Part shown: positions 16,496 to 25,497 of the stretch, piece after piece
Position numbering within the stretch: the first letter of the stretch is position 1
Layout: each line of letters opens with the position of its first letter
Assembly: GCA_020634135.1 (NCBI GenBank)
Contig: JACKCG010000003.1
Span: 124,001 to 188,000 of the forward strand
Direction: 5' to 3'
Source of the DNA: Anaerolineaceae bacterium
GTDB lineage: Bacteria > Chloroflexota > Anaerolineae > Aggregatilineales > Phototrophicaceae
Length of the DNA: 64,000 bases
Program-made: the position numbers and the translations under genes
Notes under the pieces: generated by a model
What the model was told of the DNA's origin: nothing
Seen by the model: the letters and a program-made list of their open reading frames with translations, nothing else
Databases searched by the model: none

Positions 16496-19402
16496 TCACT
16501 CCCGGTCTTTGCGCTTCTTGAGCAGTTCTCCGGCCAGGTTGCCACTGGTTTCCGGCGGTTTAGGCGCAAATTCGCCCGGCGGTGTAAAGCGGGGTCTGGT
16601 TTCGCCCTCGGTGCTGGCAGGTGGAGAAGCGGCGGCTGCCGTTTCCTGCTCGGCTTGAGCGCGATCCCGCCGCGCCTTAAGGGCACTGACCGTGCCACCC
16701 ATCCCGCCGATTTCTGCCGCCCGCTGTCTGCCGCGCTCCTTCGCCCCCCGTAAACTGGAAAACCGTTCACTGGGGCCTTCCGGCACGAGTTTGCGACCCA
16801 GCAGCGCCATCCGCAGACGAATCATATCGGAGCGATTGATAATCAATCGGCGCACAGCAATGTCGAAGGGCAGCAGCAGCAGCGCCGCCAGCAGCAGCCA
16901 GGGCCATATCGGAGTCGCGGCAGTCTGGGTGCTCAGATTGTGGGCGAATACCGCCGCCGCATCCTCCTGCAAATCACCACCGCCGGTCAAGCCGGCAACA
17001 GACGCCAGCAGCAGCGCCCCATCCGCCTGCTGTCCCCGGATATCGTACTCAGAGGAATAGCTGCGCACCCAGCCATTGGTCTGGTCAAACTGCCGCTGTT
17101 CACCGCCGATGATGCCGCTGCCGGTCAGGTGCAGGATATAAGCCCCTTCCAGGTCGGGCGTGAAGATTGTCTCGTAACGCCCCGGCGCAACCTGACGCAG
17201 CGGGAGCAGCCGAGCCTGTGTTTCCGGGTCTACCAGTGAGAGAGTCAGGTCAAGCCCGTTGAGAAACGCGCCATCGCGGTCACGGGCATCCACCACCAAC
17301 CGGGTTTGTTCGCCTTCGGTCACGACGCGGGTTTCAATATATTCCGAAGCGCCCTCGGTGATCGTCCAGCGCACCGCCTGCCCCCAGAAGCGCACAAAAT
17401 CCGGCCATGCAACCCAGTTTGACGCCCAGCGGGAAGCGGCATCACTGGTAAAGGCCACTGCCCGGCCCAGGCCATACTGCCAGCTTGCTAAGAGCGGGTC
17501 GTTATAAGGTGCGGGGCCGGTCAGGATGGTCTGCGCTGTTACTTTAGGAGAAGTCGCCACATACCCCAGCAGAGGCGGGGCGCTGGTGATCCCTTCTATA
17601 ATCGGGCTGTTGGCAACAAGCTGCGGCACAAACGGTTCTTCCAGGATATATGACCGGGTTGCCAGCACGGTCTCCAGTGTAAAAATAGTCGGGATTTGCT
17701 CGATCACTTCGACAAAATGGTAATTGCCATCCCCGGCCTGCGCCATATCAGCCAGGAAAGGCGCTGCCCCCTGCCCAATAGCGATCACCGAAGTCGTCAC
17801 GCCTTCCTCTTCGTTGAGTCTCTGTGTGAGTTCGACCAGCCCATTCGGGTTCGCGCCGCCGTCAGTCAACAGGATAATGTGCTTTCGGTCTGATGGATCA
17901 TTGCTGATCGCCCCGGCGACCAGGTTCATACCCGCCAGAATATCCGTGCCACCGCCGGCCCGCAGTGTAGCCACGAAGCGCTGTAAGGCCTGGCGATCCA
18001 GTACCGGTTGAATATCCGCGATCCAGTAGGCCTGGCTGTCAAATGAGCCAATACCGGCGCGGTCTGTCGGTTGCAGGAAATCAACCGACCGGATAATTGC
18101 CTCCTTCGCCAGTTCGAGGTTAGAAACATTGCTGGGGCCAACCAGTCCCATGCTCCCGGAACGGTCAATCAGATAGATGATGGTCAACTGAGGCAGCCGC
18201 TGCTGGTCGCGTACCTGCATATTGACAGGCAGTGTTTCTTCCAGCGGGGTCTCAAAGTAGCCACCGGGCGCGTAACTCTCCGGCCCGCCCACCACCACCA
18301 GACCGCCGCCCAGGTCACGCACATAGCTTTGCAGAGTCTCCATACGCGATTGTGACAGGCGCGTGGCGGGGATATTCGCCATCACTACAGCGTCATACTG
18401 GGTGAGAGGAACCAACCCTATGGGCAGTTGGTCGGGGGTGAGCACATCTACTGTCAACCCGGTCTCTTCCAGCGCTGGGCGCAGGTGTTCGATTTCGGTA
18501 GGGTCTACATAAAGCAGCAGCACACGCGGCGGCCCGATGACCCGGCTGAAGGTAGAAAGCTGGTTATTCTGGTAAAACGCATCGTTCGCCGCCGGATCTA
18601 CCTGAACGCGGAAATCCTTAAACCCGGCGCCTCCGCCTTGTAATCCCAGCGTGTAGTTATTCGTCCCGGCGCGGAGTTGCACTTCCTCGCGGTGAATGAT
18701 GTCACCGGAGGCGTACACCGTGATCGTTGCCGGAGCCGCGACTTCAGCAGTTATCGTCAGGTCAAGGTCGAACTCCTGCCCGGCATTCAACGTACTGGGG
18801 ACATGCACATTACTCACCTGGATTTCCGGCACAAGTTCCGGGGCGAATACGGCATAACTGATTTCCACACCAGCAGCGGCTGCCAACTGCGCTGCCGCAT
18901 CGGTATCGCCTACAGTAGGATGACCATCGCTGAGAATTACCAGCCGCCGGGCAGTCTCCGCAGGGAACAACCCTAACCCCAGCCGGATCGCTTCAGCCAG
19001 GTCGGTATTGCCGGTTTCCGGCGCGGCCTGGACTAAACCCAGTTCGCGGACGCCACTCAATGGGCGTTCCTGGACGGCATTCGCGCCAAACAGTACGACA
19101 CCGGCCACGTCGTCCGGCCCCATATTCGGGAGCGACTCGCGGATATAATCCAACGCGGCTTCCTGTGCCGCCTGACTCATGCTATCGGAAACATCCACCA
19201 GGAAGATCACAGCAAGCCGATCCGCTGAGCGAGTGATCTGTGCCCCGGCCAACCCCAGCACCAGCAGGAGGACAATTGCGCTCCGCAGCAGCAGGCTGAA
19301 AATATCGCGGCGACGGCGGAACGCATGGCGCGGCCAACCGATATAGACTATCGCGGGCAGGACAATCAGCAAAACCAGGGCTATTGGTGTAGTAAATGAC
19401 AT
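16496..19402 (-). CDS. Membrane protein with two VWA domains (BatA/GATase-like)
   Basis: 968 aa. Two membrane helices at about residues 5-23 and 36-54 resemble BatA. A first von Willebrand A domain follows with VIFLVDVSDSMS (MIDAS DxSxS, about 66-77). A class-I-glutamine-amidotransferase-like segment (RVLLLYVDPTEIEHLRPAL) is next, then a second VWA domain with IIYLIDRSGSMG near residue 405. A beta-rich part precedes a C-terminal helix at about 832-853 and a charged cytoplasmic tail. Both MIDAS motifs look complete, so metal-dependent ligand binding outside the cell is likely. No MoxR ATPase or BatB is next to it. Confidence 0.85.
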   Translation of the reverse strand: MSFTTPIALVLLIVLPAIVYIGWPRHAFRRRRDIFSLLLRSAIVLLLVLGLAGAQITRSADRLAVIFLVDVSDSMSQAAQEAALDYIRESLPNMGPDDVAGVVLFGANAVQERPLSGVRELGLVQAAPETGNTDLAEAIRLGLGLFPAETARRLVILSDGHPTVGDTDAAAQLAAAAGVEISYAVFAPELVPEIQVSNVHVPSTLNAGQEFDLDLTITAEVAAPATITVYASGDIIHREEVQLRAGTNNYTLGLQGGGAGFKDFRVQVDPAANDAFYQNNQLSTFSRVIGPPRVLLLYVDPTEIEHLRPALEETGLTVDVLTPDQLPIGLVPLTQYDAVVMANIPATRLSQSRMETLQSYVRDLGGGLVVVGGPESYAPGGYFETPLEETLPVNMQVRDQQRLPQLTIIYLIDRSGSMGLVGPSNVSNLELAKEAIIRSVDFLQPTDRAGIGSFDSQAYWIADIQPVLDRQALQRFVATLRAGGGTDILAGMNLVAGAISNDPSDRKHIILLTDGGANPNGLVELTQRLNEEEGVTTSVIAIGQGAAPFLADMAQAGDGNYHFVEVIEQIPTIFTLETVLATRSYILEEPFVPQLVANSPIIEGITSAPPLLGYVATSPKVTAQTILTGPAPYNDPLLASWQYGLGRAVAFTSDAASRWASNWVAWPDFVRFWGQAVRWTITEGASEYIETRVVTEGEQTRLVVDARDRDGAFLNGLDLTLSLVDPETQARLLPLRQVAPGRYETIFTPDLEGAYILHLTGSGIIGGEQRQFDQTNGWVRSYSSEYDIRGQQADGALLLASVAGLTGGGDLQEDAAAVFAHNLSTQTAATPIWPWLLLAALLLLPFDIAVRRLIINRSDMIRLRMALLGRKLVPEGPSERFSSLRGAKERGRQRAAEIGGMGGTVSALKARRDRAQAEQETAAAASPPASTEGETRPRFTPPGEFAPKPPETSGNLAGELLKKRKDRE

Positions 19403-19689
19403 AGACTTGCTCGATACTTCTCAAGTTATTGAGGGTATTGTACTCAGGCACTAGCTATAGTACCGCAAAATCCACCGGAACGTTCATGTTATTCTCAGCA
19501 GCGGCGAATTCATCGGGAAGATACCGGCTAGTGCTCTCAGCCCGAAAAACGGGAGAAACCGGAAAACGTCGCGTAAAGCATTTTCCAACTCACGTTGAAT
19601 CCCAATGGGCCAATGCCCCAAATTCGATGTTGGGTTCGTTGTCCGCATGTTATACTAGAGGTCAGTAAAGTCACCCTGCGAGGATACTC

Positions 19690-19926
19690 ATGATCCGCCT
19701 GTTCAAAGAAATGTTCATCATTTTCCTGGCATTGGTCGCCCTGCTCTACCTCCTTAATCCAACGCTAGGCATTTTCGAGTTTTTACCGGACAATCTGCCG
19801 TTGGTGGGCAACCTTGATGAAGGGCTGGCCGTCGTGATTCTGCTGAACACCGCTCGTTATTACGGCATTGATCTGACCCGTCTTTATTCCCGTGGGGATA
19901 AGCGGTCACTGCCCCCGCCCCGGTAA
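19690..19926 (+). CDS. Small membrane protein, 78 aa
   Basis: The N-terminal half is hydrophobic (MFIIFLALVALLYLLNPTLG), then LPDNLPLVGNLDEGLAVVILLNTARYYGIDL. This layout resembles DUF1232-type YkvA-like proteins, which share the DLIPDxxPxxGxxDD motif, here degenerated to EFLPDNLPLVGNLDE. GAGGA is about 7 nt upstream of ATG 19690. The 287 nt upstream, back to the VWA gene, hold no gene I can support. Confidence 0.65.
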   Translation: MIRLFKEMFIIFLALVALLYLLNPTLGIFEFLPDNLPLVGNLDEGLAVVILLNTARYYGIDLTRLYSRGDKRSLPPPR

Positions 19927-20066
19927 GTTGCGGTGTATTTCGCACTGCTGGGTAGTACCTCCGTACCAATTTCCAGAATCCACCGAAACCTTTATACGTT
20001 TCTCCTGTCGATATAGGCGAAATAACTATCGTACTGACCATTTATCCGCTGAGGGAGATTCGTATC

Positions 20067-21218
20067 ATGGTCAAAAATGCTATGCAACGTGTATTTGGAG
20101 TTGTAGTTTTGTTAGGGCTGCTGCTGGCACTGCCGCTAGGCGCATCGTTGGCACAGTCGGTTGTTCCCCCCGCCAACGCTGTTGGCTCGATTGAACTTGT
20201 CGGCCTGATTGAAGCGATGACGGTAGACAGCATCACCGTCAACCAGCAGGTTATTGACATCACGTCCGCCGAACTCACCACCGCGCTGGAACTGGATGCC
20301 GCTGTCAAAGTGGAAGGTTGGGTGCTGACCGATGGCACCATCGCCGCCCGTGAAGTCAGCGCCGCCACGCCAGATGGTCTGCTCCCCGGCGAGGTCGAAA
20401 TCACGGGCGTGGTAGAAGCAGTGGACGCCACCACCCTTACCGTGAATGGTCTGGTGATTGACATCAGCACCGCCGAAATGACCGACGTTATTGCTGTGGG
20501 CGACATGGTCAAAGTACATGCCAGCTTCGATGATGCCGGCGCGCTGGTCGCCCGTGAAGTAGCGCTCTACACCCCGGATACTCCGCCTGCCACACCCGGC
20601 GAGGACTTCGAACTGCGCGGGACGCTGGAAGAAGTTGGTGATGGCTATATCGTTGTCGCCGGCCAGAGTATCAACATGCTTCAGGCCGAAGTGAAGACAC
20701 AGCTTCAGGTGGGGGCGCTGGTCAAGGTGCATGTCCGCATCGTGAATGGCGAGCTGGTCGCGAGCGAGGTCGAAGGCTGGCTGAATCATGATGACAATGC
20801 CAACACGAACGACAACAGCAATGATAATGAGGACGACGACGATAACAGCAATGATAATGGCGCAGTCGTTATCCCGGCGGACTGTGTACCGGCGATGCCT
20901 TCCGGCTGGACAACTTACACCATCCAGGCTGGCGACACGCTTTCGGCAATCGCGGCGGGCAGCGGCTCCTCGATCAGCGAACTGGCCGTGGCGAACTGCA
21001 TTACTGACCCGCGCTTCATTGTGGTCGGCATGACGATCTTCGTGCCGCAGACACCCGACCCGGCCTTCTTCAACAACAATGACAACCACGATGACGGCGA
21101 ATACAATGACGACCATAGTGACGATAATGGCAGCGACGACGATCACAACGATGACCACAGCAACGACAACCATGACGACGATCATGAAGATGACAATCAC
21201 AATGACAACGACGATTAG
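20067..21218 (+). CDS. Secreted DUF5666-LysM protein with Asp/Asn/His-rich tail
   Basis: 383 aa with a signal peptide ending near LAQS. Three DUF5666-type repeats of about 60 residues follow (each runs GxVExVDxxTLTVNGxxIDI...VKVxxxxxxxGxLVAREV). A low-complexity linker (Asn/Asp) leads to one LysM domain (YTIQAGDTLSAIAAGSGSSI, ending IFVPQ), with Cys just before it and a second Cys in VANC, probably disulphide-bonded. The final ~48 residues are almost only Asp, Asn and His. LysM should hold the protein at the cell wall; the tail may bind divalent metal. A strong terminator follows. Confidence 0.82.
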   Translation: MVKNAMQRVFGVVVLLGLLLALPLGASLAQSVVPPANAVGSIELVGLIEAMTVDSITVNQQVIDITSAELTTALELDAAVKVEGWVLTDGTIAAREVSAATPDGLLPGEVEITGVVEAVDATTLTVNGLVIDISTAEMTDVIAVGDMVKVHASFDDAGALVAREVALYTPDTPPATPGEDFELRGTLEEVGDGYIVVAGQSINMLQAEVKTQLQVGALVKVHVRIVNGELVASEVEGWLNHDDNANTNDNSNDNEDDDDNSNDNGAVVIPADCVPAMPSGWTTYTIQAGDTLSAIAAGSGSSISELAVANCITDPRFIVVGMTIFVPQTPDPAFFNNNDNHDDGEYNDDHSDDNGSDDDHNDDHSNDNHDDDHEDDNHNDNDD

Positions 21219-21253
21219 TCGCCGCGTCCGGTAGATACCTGTGGTTTCCTGCG

Positions 21254-21283
21254 GGGAGGGTCAAAGACCCTCCCTTTGTTTTT
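21254..21283 (+). terminator. Intrinsic terminator between convergent genes
   Basis: GGGAGGGTC (21254-21262), loop AAA, GACCCTCCC (21266-21274), then TTTGTTTTT. It ends the DUF5666-LysM gene. On the other strand it overlaps the end of the MerR gene but has no T-run there. Confidence 0.9.
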
Positions 21284-22022
21284 ACAGCGTGTCGCAGTAG
21301 TGGCTGATGGCCGCCTCCAGAAAAGGCGGGAGATCGGGGTGCAGCGCCTCGAAGTTGGCGATAAATTCGGGACTCTGGTTATACATCTGCCCCAGGCTGC
21401 GCAGTATCTCGACGTGCGGTTCGTAGAAATAGCGGAGGTGCTGGTGCCAGCGCGCCAGGATAGCCTGCGTTTCGGCGCTGGTCGGGCCGCCGGGCATGGC
21501 TGCAACCAGATCGAGATAGATGGCACTGCCTTCCGCCTTGATCTGCGCTTTCTTTTCCGCTGTATAGCTGTTCCAGAGATTGACGGATTTGCGTACCCGT
21601 TCCTCTCCGTAAAGCTTGGCGGCTTCTTCTGTATACCGTTTTTCCTGTTCTTCGTTGAACCCGCCGAAGATTTGCTTGTTGCTCATGGGTTCTTCCCCTT
21701 TGATATGCCTGATCGTTCTATCTATGGTCGTGATGAGGGTTTGCAGCCGGTTGATCCTGCCAGAAATCACGCGCCGGTGTGATTGCAGCGCCGCGATCAG
21801 TTCAAATTCCGGGTTATCTAGAATCCCCCGGATTTGTCGCAGTTCCAACCCCAACTCGCGGTAAAACAGGATTTGCTGAAGCCGGAACAGCGCGGCATCG
21901 TCATAGTACCGGTAGCCATTTTCGCCTATAGTCGTGGGCGCCAGCAATGTGATTTCATCGTAGTAATGCAGGGTGCGAATGCTCACGCCCGCCAGATTGG
22001 CAATCTGTTTGACCGTATACAC
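21282..22022 (-). CDS. MerR-family regulator with TipAS ligand domain
   Basis: 246 aa from GTG 22022. The start is fixed by AGGAGG (22030-22035) 7 nt upstream and by the family opening VYTVKQIANLAGVSIRTLHYYDE; an in-frame ATG at 22040 would lie before this ribosome site. The N-terminal MerR winged helix is followed by a coiled-coil linker (RRVISGRINRLQTLITTIDRTI) and a C-terminal TipAS domain (IFGGFNEEQEKRYTEEAAKLYGEE). TipAS domains bind thiopeptides and other hydrophobic drugs. The promoter upstream has the MerR-type 19-nt spacer, so autoregulation is likely. Confidence 0.92.
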   Translation of the reverse strand: MYTVKQIANLAGVSIRTLHYYDEITLLAPTTIGENGYRYYDDAALFRLQQILFYRELGLELRQIRGILDNPEFELIAALQSHRRVISGRINRLQTLITTIDRTIRHIKGEEPMSNKQIFGGFNEEQEKRYTEEAAKLYGEERVRKSVNLWNSYTAEKKAQIKAEGSAIYLDLVAAMPGGPTSAETQAILARWHQHLRYFYEPHVEILRSLGQMYNQSPEFIANFEALHPDLPPFLEAAISHYCDTL

Positions 22023-22048
22023 GACTGTTCCTCCTCTCACTCGGCATC

Positions 22049-22079
22049 ATGATAAACGATAACGTAACGTGAGAGTCAA
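22049..22079 (-). promoter_or_regulatory. MerR-type promoter/operator of the TipA-like regulator
   Basis: On the minus strand TTGACT (22079-22074) and TATCAT (22054-22049) are 19 nt apart, longer than optimal and typical of promoters activated by MerR proteins through DNA distortion. The spacer carries CTCACGTTACGTTATCG, a partial dyad like known TipA-class operators. Confidence 0.75.
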
Positions 22080-22184
22080 GCGTCTGCGCCGATTTGGAAA
22101 CCGACTTTGCCAAAGGCGTGCATCAGGCTACAATGGAACCAGTACAAGGGAACATGATTGGCAATAAGACCGGAGTGAATGGAT

Positions 22185-24215
22185 ATGGCATACGGGCGGC
22201 TTGATGTCTTCTGGCCGGATGGTGCTTTCAAGACTTTCCCGCTGATTGAAAACAACATTTCCATCGGGCGTTCAAGTGGCAGCACCATCGTGTTGGATAC
22301 CACAACCATATCGCGTTACCACTTTAATATCACCCACGATGGGGAGCAGGTCTATATCATTGATCTCGATTCGGTCAATGGCACTTTCGTGGATGGCATC
22401 CATCTCAAAAAAGACGAACCACGCCCCTTGTACGGTGGCGAGGAAATCCAGGCCGGGCATCTGCGCATTATCTACCACCACATTGACGAGCAGCCCACCC
22501 AGCCGATCACGCCGGTTGACGAAATCACCCAGCGAATTGAACTGGAACAACCCACCTTTAAGATTGATGTCCAGGGGCCGACGCAGGCCTTTTCTCCCGG
22601 CGCACATATGTCGGCGGAACTGGCGATCACCAACACGGCTGAGGAGACACGCCGGTTTATGGTGGAAATCGCCGGAATCCCCAGGGAGTGGGTGCGGATA
22701 GACCGCCCGCAGCCGGAAGTTGATCCAAACGATACCGTGCAGGTACTGGTAAACTTCAAGCCGCTGCGCCGCAGTGACAGCACACCCGCCGACTACCCGG
22801 TGACAGTCAGCATCTTTCCCAAAGAATCCCCGGATGATGTGCTGGTGGCGCACTTCCCGGTACGTATCCTGGCTTACGGTAGTTTTTCCACCTGGTTGGA
22901 AACCCCGCAGCTTGTGAGCGGAGAACGTTTCCGGCTCAACCTGTACAATATGGGCAGCGCCGATATGCCGGTCACAGTAGCGGGACGCGACCTGAGCGGC
23001 AAACTGCGGTTTAACATCCTCTCGCCACAGGCGATAATCGGGCCAGGGCAGCGCCTGACGATCCAGGGGGAAATCAAACCGCAGCAGCCGTTATTATTCG
23101 GTTCACCGCAGCGCTACCCCTTTGACCTGCTGGTACGCTCAAATGATGCTGCCGAATTCCTCATCCCATCTCGCGGCTATTTTGTTGAAAAACCGATGCT
23201 CCCCGCCTGGACCCCCTATGCACTGGCGGCGGGGGGCACGGCGCTGGTGCTGGCTGTGATTCTTCTGGTGGCGCTGGTGCTCACACCCCGGCCAGAACCG
23301 AATATCAGTGAATTCACAGTGAACAGCACCCAGGTTGCCCAGGGCAGCACCCTTGATCTCAGTTGGGCTGTGACCGATGTAGCGGCGCTGAGCCTGCAAG
23401 TGAACGGCACGCCGATTGATGCCACACTCGACCCACAGAGTGGTGGCGTGGCGGTGAATACCAGCGGACTGCATGGCGCGGTAGAGATCGCGCTGGTAGG
23501 CGAAAATGGCGACAAAGTGAGCAGTGCGTCGCAGAATGTTTACATCTACCAGCCATTAGGCAGCGCCATCTTCACAGTAGACCCGCCGGTTATGGTGCGC
23601 TACGTGGTACAGACCCTCACAGTGAGTTGGGATGTCCCTGGCGCGGTTTCCACCCAGTTGAACGGCGTCGGCGCGTTCAGCCAGACCATTCTTGAACCGG
23701 CGTATGGCGCGGCGGCGACGCTCCGTGACATCGCGGGCATTCCCGCCGGGCCATTCTCTTTGACACTGACGGCACAGGACGAAGTCGGGAACACGCTGCA
23801 ACAGTCCATTGATATTCAGATCATCAACCCGGAATGCAGCCCGGCCAGCGACAACGTGACTCTCTACGCCGGGCCAGACCCCCGCCACCAGGTAGTCAGC
23901 ACAGTGCCAGTTGGCACCATGGTCGTCGTCAATGCTCAGGACAGCGACGGACAGTGGCTGCGCACGGAAATCCCCGGTGGTAATACCGGGTGGGGTCTGC
24001 GGACTGACTTTGTGTGCGCCGATACCTTCGACCCCAACAATCTGTATAAAGAGGTTAATCTGCCGACTGTGCCGCCGCCGACGGCAACACCGACTCCGAC
24101 CCACACACCCACCCCGACGCTGACGGCTACCTCGACACCGACACTGACACCAACACCGACGGTTACGCCAAGCCGTACCCCTCGTCCCACATTGACGGCA
24201 ACAGCGGAGGGATAG
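22185..24215 (+). CDS. FHA domain protein with membrane helix, Ig-like and SH3 domains
   Basis: 676 aa from ATG 22185 (GGAG 9 nt upstream; ATG 22179 is too close). The N-terminal FHA domain shows IGRSSGSTIVL, SRYHF and VNGTFVDG, the phosphothreonine-binding set. Beta-rich segments follow, then one membrane helix near residues 345-368 (YALAAGGTALVLAVILLVAL). After it come Ig-like repeats, a bacterial SH3-like domain (VTLYAGPDPRHQVVSTVPVG to GWGLRTDFV) and a tail of Thr-Pro repeats. No signal peptide precedes the FHA domain, so FHA inside and SH3 outside is the likely topology. The stop overlaps the next start by 1 nt. Confidence 0.88.
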   Translation: MAYGRLDVFWPDGAFKTFPLIENNISIGRSSGSTIVLDTTTISRYHFNITHDGEQVYIIDLDSVNGTFVDGIHLKKDEPRPLYGGEEIQAGHLRIIYHHIDEQPTQPITPVDEITQRIELEQPTFKIDVQGPTQAFSPGAHMSAELAITNTAEETRRFMVEIAGIPREWVRIDRPQPEVDPNDTVQVLVNFKPLRRSDSTPADYPVTVSIFPKESPDDVLVAHFPVRILAYGSFSTWLETPQLVSGERFRLNLYNMGSADMPVTVAGRDLSGKLRFNILSPQAIIGPGQRLTIQGEIKPQQPLLFGSPQRYPFDLLVRSNDAAEFLIPSRGYFVEKPMLPAWTPYALAAGGTALVLAVILLVALVLTPRPEPNISEFTVNSTQVAQGSTLDLSWAVTDVAALSLQVNGTPIDATLDPQSGGVAVNTSGLHGAVEIALVGENGDKVSSASQNVYIYQPLGSAIFTVDPPVMVRYVVQTLTVSWDVPGAVSTQLNGVGAFSQTILEPAYGAAATLRDIAGIPAGPFSLTLTAQDEVGNTLQQSIDIQIINPECSPASDNVTLYAGPDPRHQVVSTVPVGTMVVVNAQDSDGQWLRTEIPGGNTGWGLRTDFVCADTFDPNNLYKEVNLPTVPPPTATPTPTHTPTPTLTATSTPTLTPTPTVTPSRTPRPTLTATAEG

Positions 24216-24706
24216 TGACAGGTGGAATTCCGCTGGCGCTGCACCCACCCGACCCGGCGGTGCGATTGCGCCGTTCCCGGTTGACGGATGCCGAATCGCT
24301 GCGCCAGGCCTGCTGGCCGGAGCGCCCCTTCGGTTCCATTTACCAGCTGCTCTCACGGGCACAGCAGTATTACGGGCTGAATCGCGGCGCGGGGTTTGTG
24401 CTCCTCGCGGCGGATGAACAGCCTATCGGTTTCGGGCAATTCACCGTCTGGCCGACGTGTGCCGAGATCAGTGATCTGGTTGTTGCGGAAGCCTACCGGG
24501 GAAAAGGGCTGGGGACTGCCTTGATCCAGCATATCGTCCAGGAAGCGGGGCGCGGCGGGGTGACGACCCTGGAAATCGGGGCGGTACTGGATAATGTGCG
24601 TGCGCTGGCACTCTACCACCGGCTGGGATTCACCGACAGCCACACTGTTCATTTACAGGAAGGTATCGAGACAATCCAATATTTACGGCTGGAGATACGA
24701 TCATGA
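24215..24706 (+). CDS. GNAT N-acetyltransferase
   Basis: 163 aa. The acetyl-CoA motif A is visible as ISDLVVAEAYRGKGLGTALIQHIV (Q/R-x2-G-x-G/A), followed by ALYHRLGFTDSH. The start GTG overlaps the last base of the FHA gene stop, and the stop overlaps the next gene start (ATGA), so the genes are read as one unit. The first ~10 residues look non-conserved and a later start is possible. Substrate unknown. Confidence 0.85.
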   Translation: MTGGIPLALHPPDPAVRLRRSRLTDAESLRQACWPERPFGSIYQLLSRAQQYYGLNRGAGFVLLAADEQPIGFGQFTVWPTCAEISDLVVAEAYRGKGLGTALIQHIVQEAGRGGVTTLEIGAVLDNVRALALYHRLGFTDSHTVHLQEGIETIQYLRLEIRS

Positions 24707-25497
24707 ACCGGTCTGAAATCCTGGCACTATATGACCAACAGCGGCAGCACGGCGCCATTTACCCCGGTGTGCGCCGCGAAGTAACCCCATATACCATTCG
24801 CACGATTGACCTGATAAGCAGTGAAATCAACGGTATCTTTTACTCCCAGATGAGCGAGGATAATGCGGATGCCGTGATCGCTGAAGAAATCCGCTACTTC
24901 AAGGAGATCGGCCAGGACTTCGAGTGGAAAGCGCACGACCACGACCAGCCGCCGGATTTAAAGGCACGCCTGGCACAACACGGATTCGAAATTGGTGACG
25001 CCGAAGCGATTATGGTGCTGGATATCGAACAAGCGCCGGATAGTCTGCTCCAGCCCATACAGGCCGATGTGCGCCAGATCACCGACCCGAATAGCCTGGC
25101 ACCTCTCCGCCAGATGTTAGAAGCCGTGTGGAATGAGGATTTCACCGGACTTTTCACCCGATTGGGGTCTGACCTCCGCGACAACCCTGATTATCTGAGC
25201 ATGTTCGCCGTTTATGTGGACGGTGCCCCGGTCAGCGTGGCCTGGGCAGGCTTTTTGCCTGGGAATGCATTCGCGGGGCTGTGGGGTGGCTCGACACTGG
25301 CGGCCTATCGCGGGCGAGGCTTTTACCGGGCGCTGTTGGCAGCCCGACTGCGGGCGGCACGCGAAAAGAACTGCCGCTTCCTGACGGTGGATGCCGGGCC
25401 GATGAGTCGCCCGATTCTGCTGCGCCTCGGTTTTGAGCAGATCAGCACCGCCTACGCCTGTATCTGGCGTCATGTGAAGCCGGAAGCGAACGGCTGA
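24703..25497 (+). CDS. GNAT N-acetyltransferase, second copy
   Basis: 264 aa. The N-terminal half (EILALYDQQRQHGAIYPGVRREVTPYTIR) is a GNAT-like domain without an obvious CoA motif. The C-terminal half carries AGLWGGSTLAAYRGRGFYRALLAARLRAA and FLTVDAGPMSRPILLRLGFEQI, the usual acetyl-CoA site. It overlaps both neighbours (ATGA upstream, TGATG downstream). Substrate unknown. Confidence 0.83.
   Translation: MNRSEILALYDQQRQHGAIYPGVRREVTPYTIRTIDLISSEINGIFYSQMSEDNADAVIAEEIRYFKEIGQDFEWKAHDHDQPPDLKARLAQHGFEIGDAEAIMVLDIEQAPDSLLQPIQADVRQITDPNSLAPLRQMLEAVWNEDFTGLFTRLGSDLRDNPDYLSMFAVYVDGAPVSVAWAGFLPGNAFAGLWGGSTLAAYRGRGFYRALLAARLRAAREKNCRFLTVDAGPMSRPILLRLGFEQISTAYACIWRHVKPEANG

Noticed and set aside
20136..21200. 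354-codon minus-strand frame opposite the DUF5666-LysM gene
   Set aside because: Its Val/Ile-rich start is simply the complement of Asp/Asn codons.
21060..21216. Array-like repeated DNA considered as CRISPR or tandem repeat locus
   Set aside because: The units are irregular GAC/AAC/CAC codons inside an open gene, with no constant repeat or spacer.
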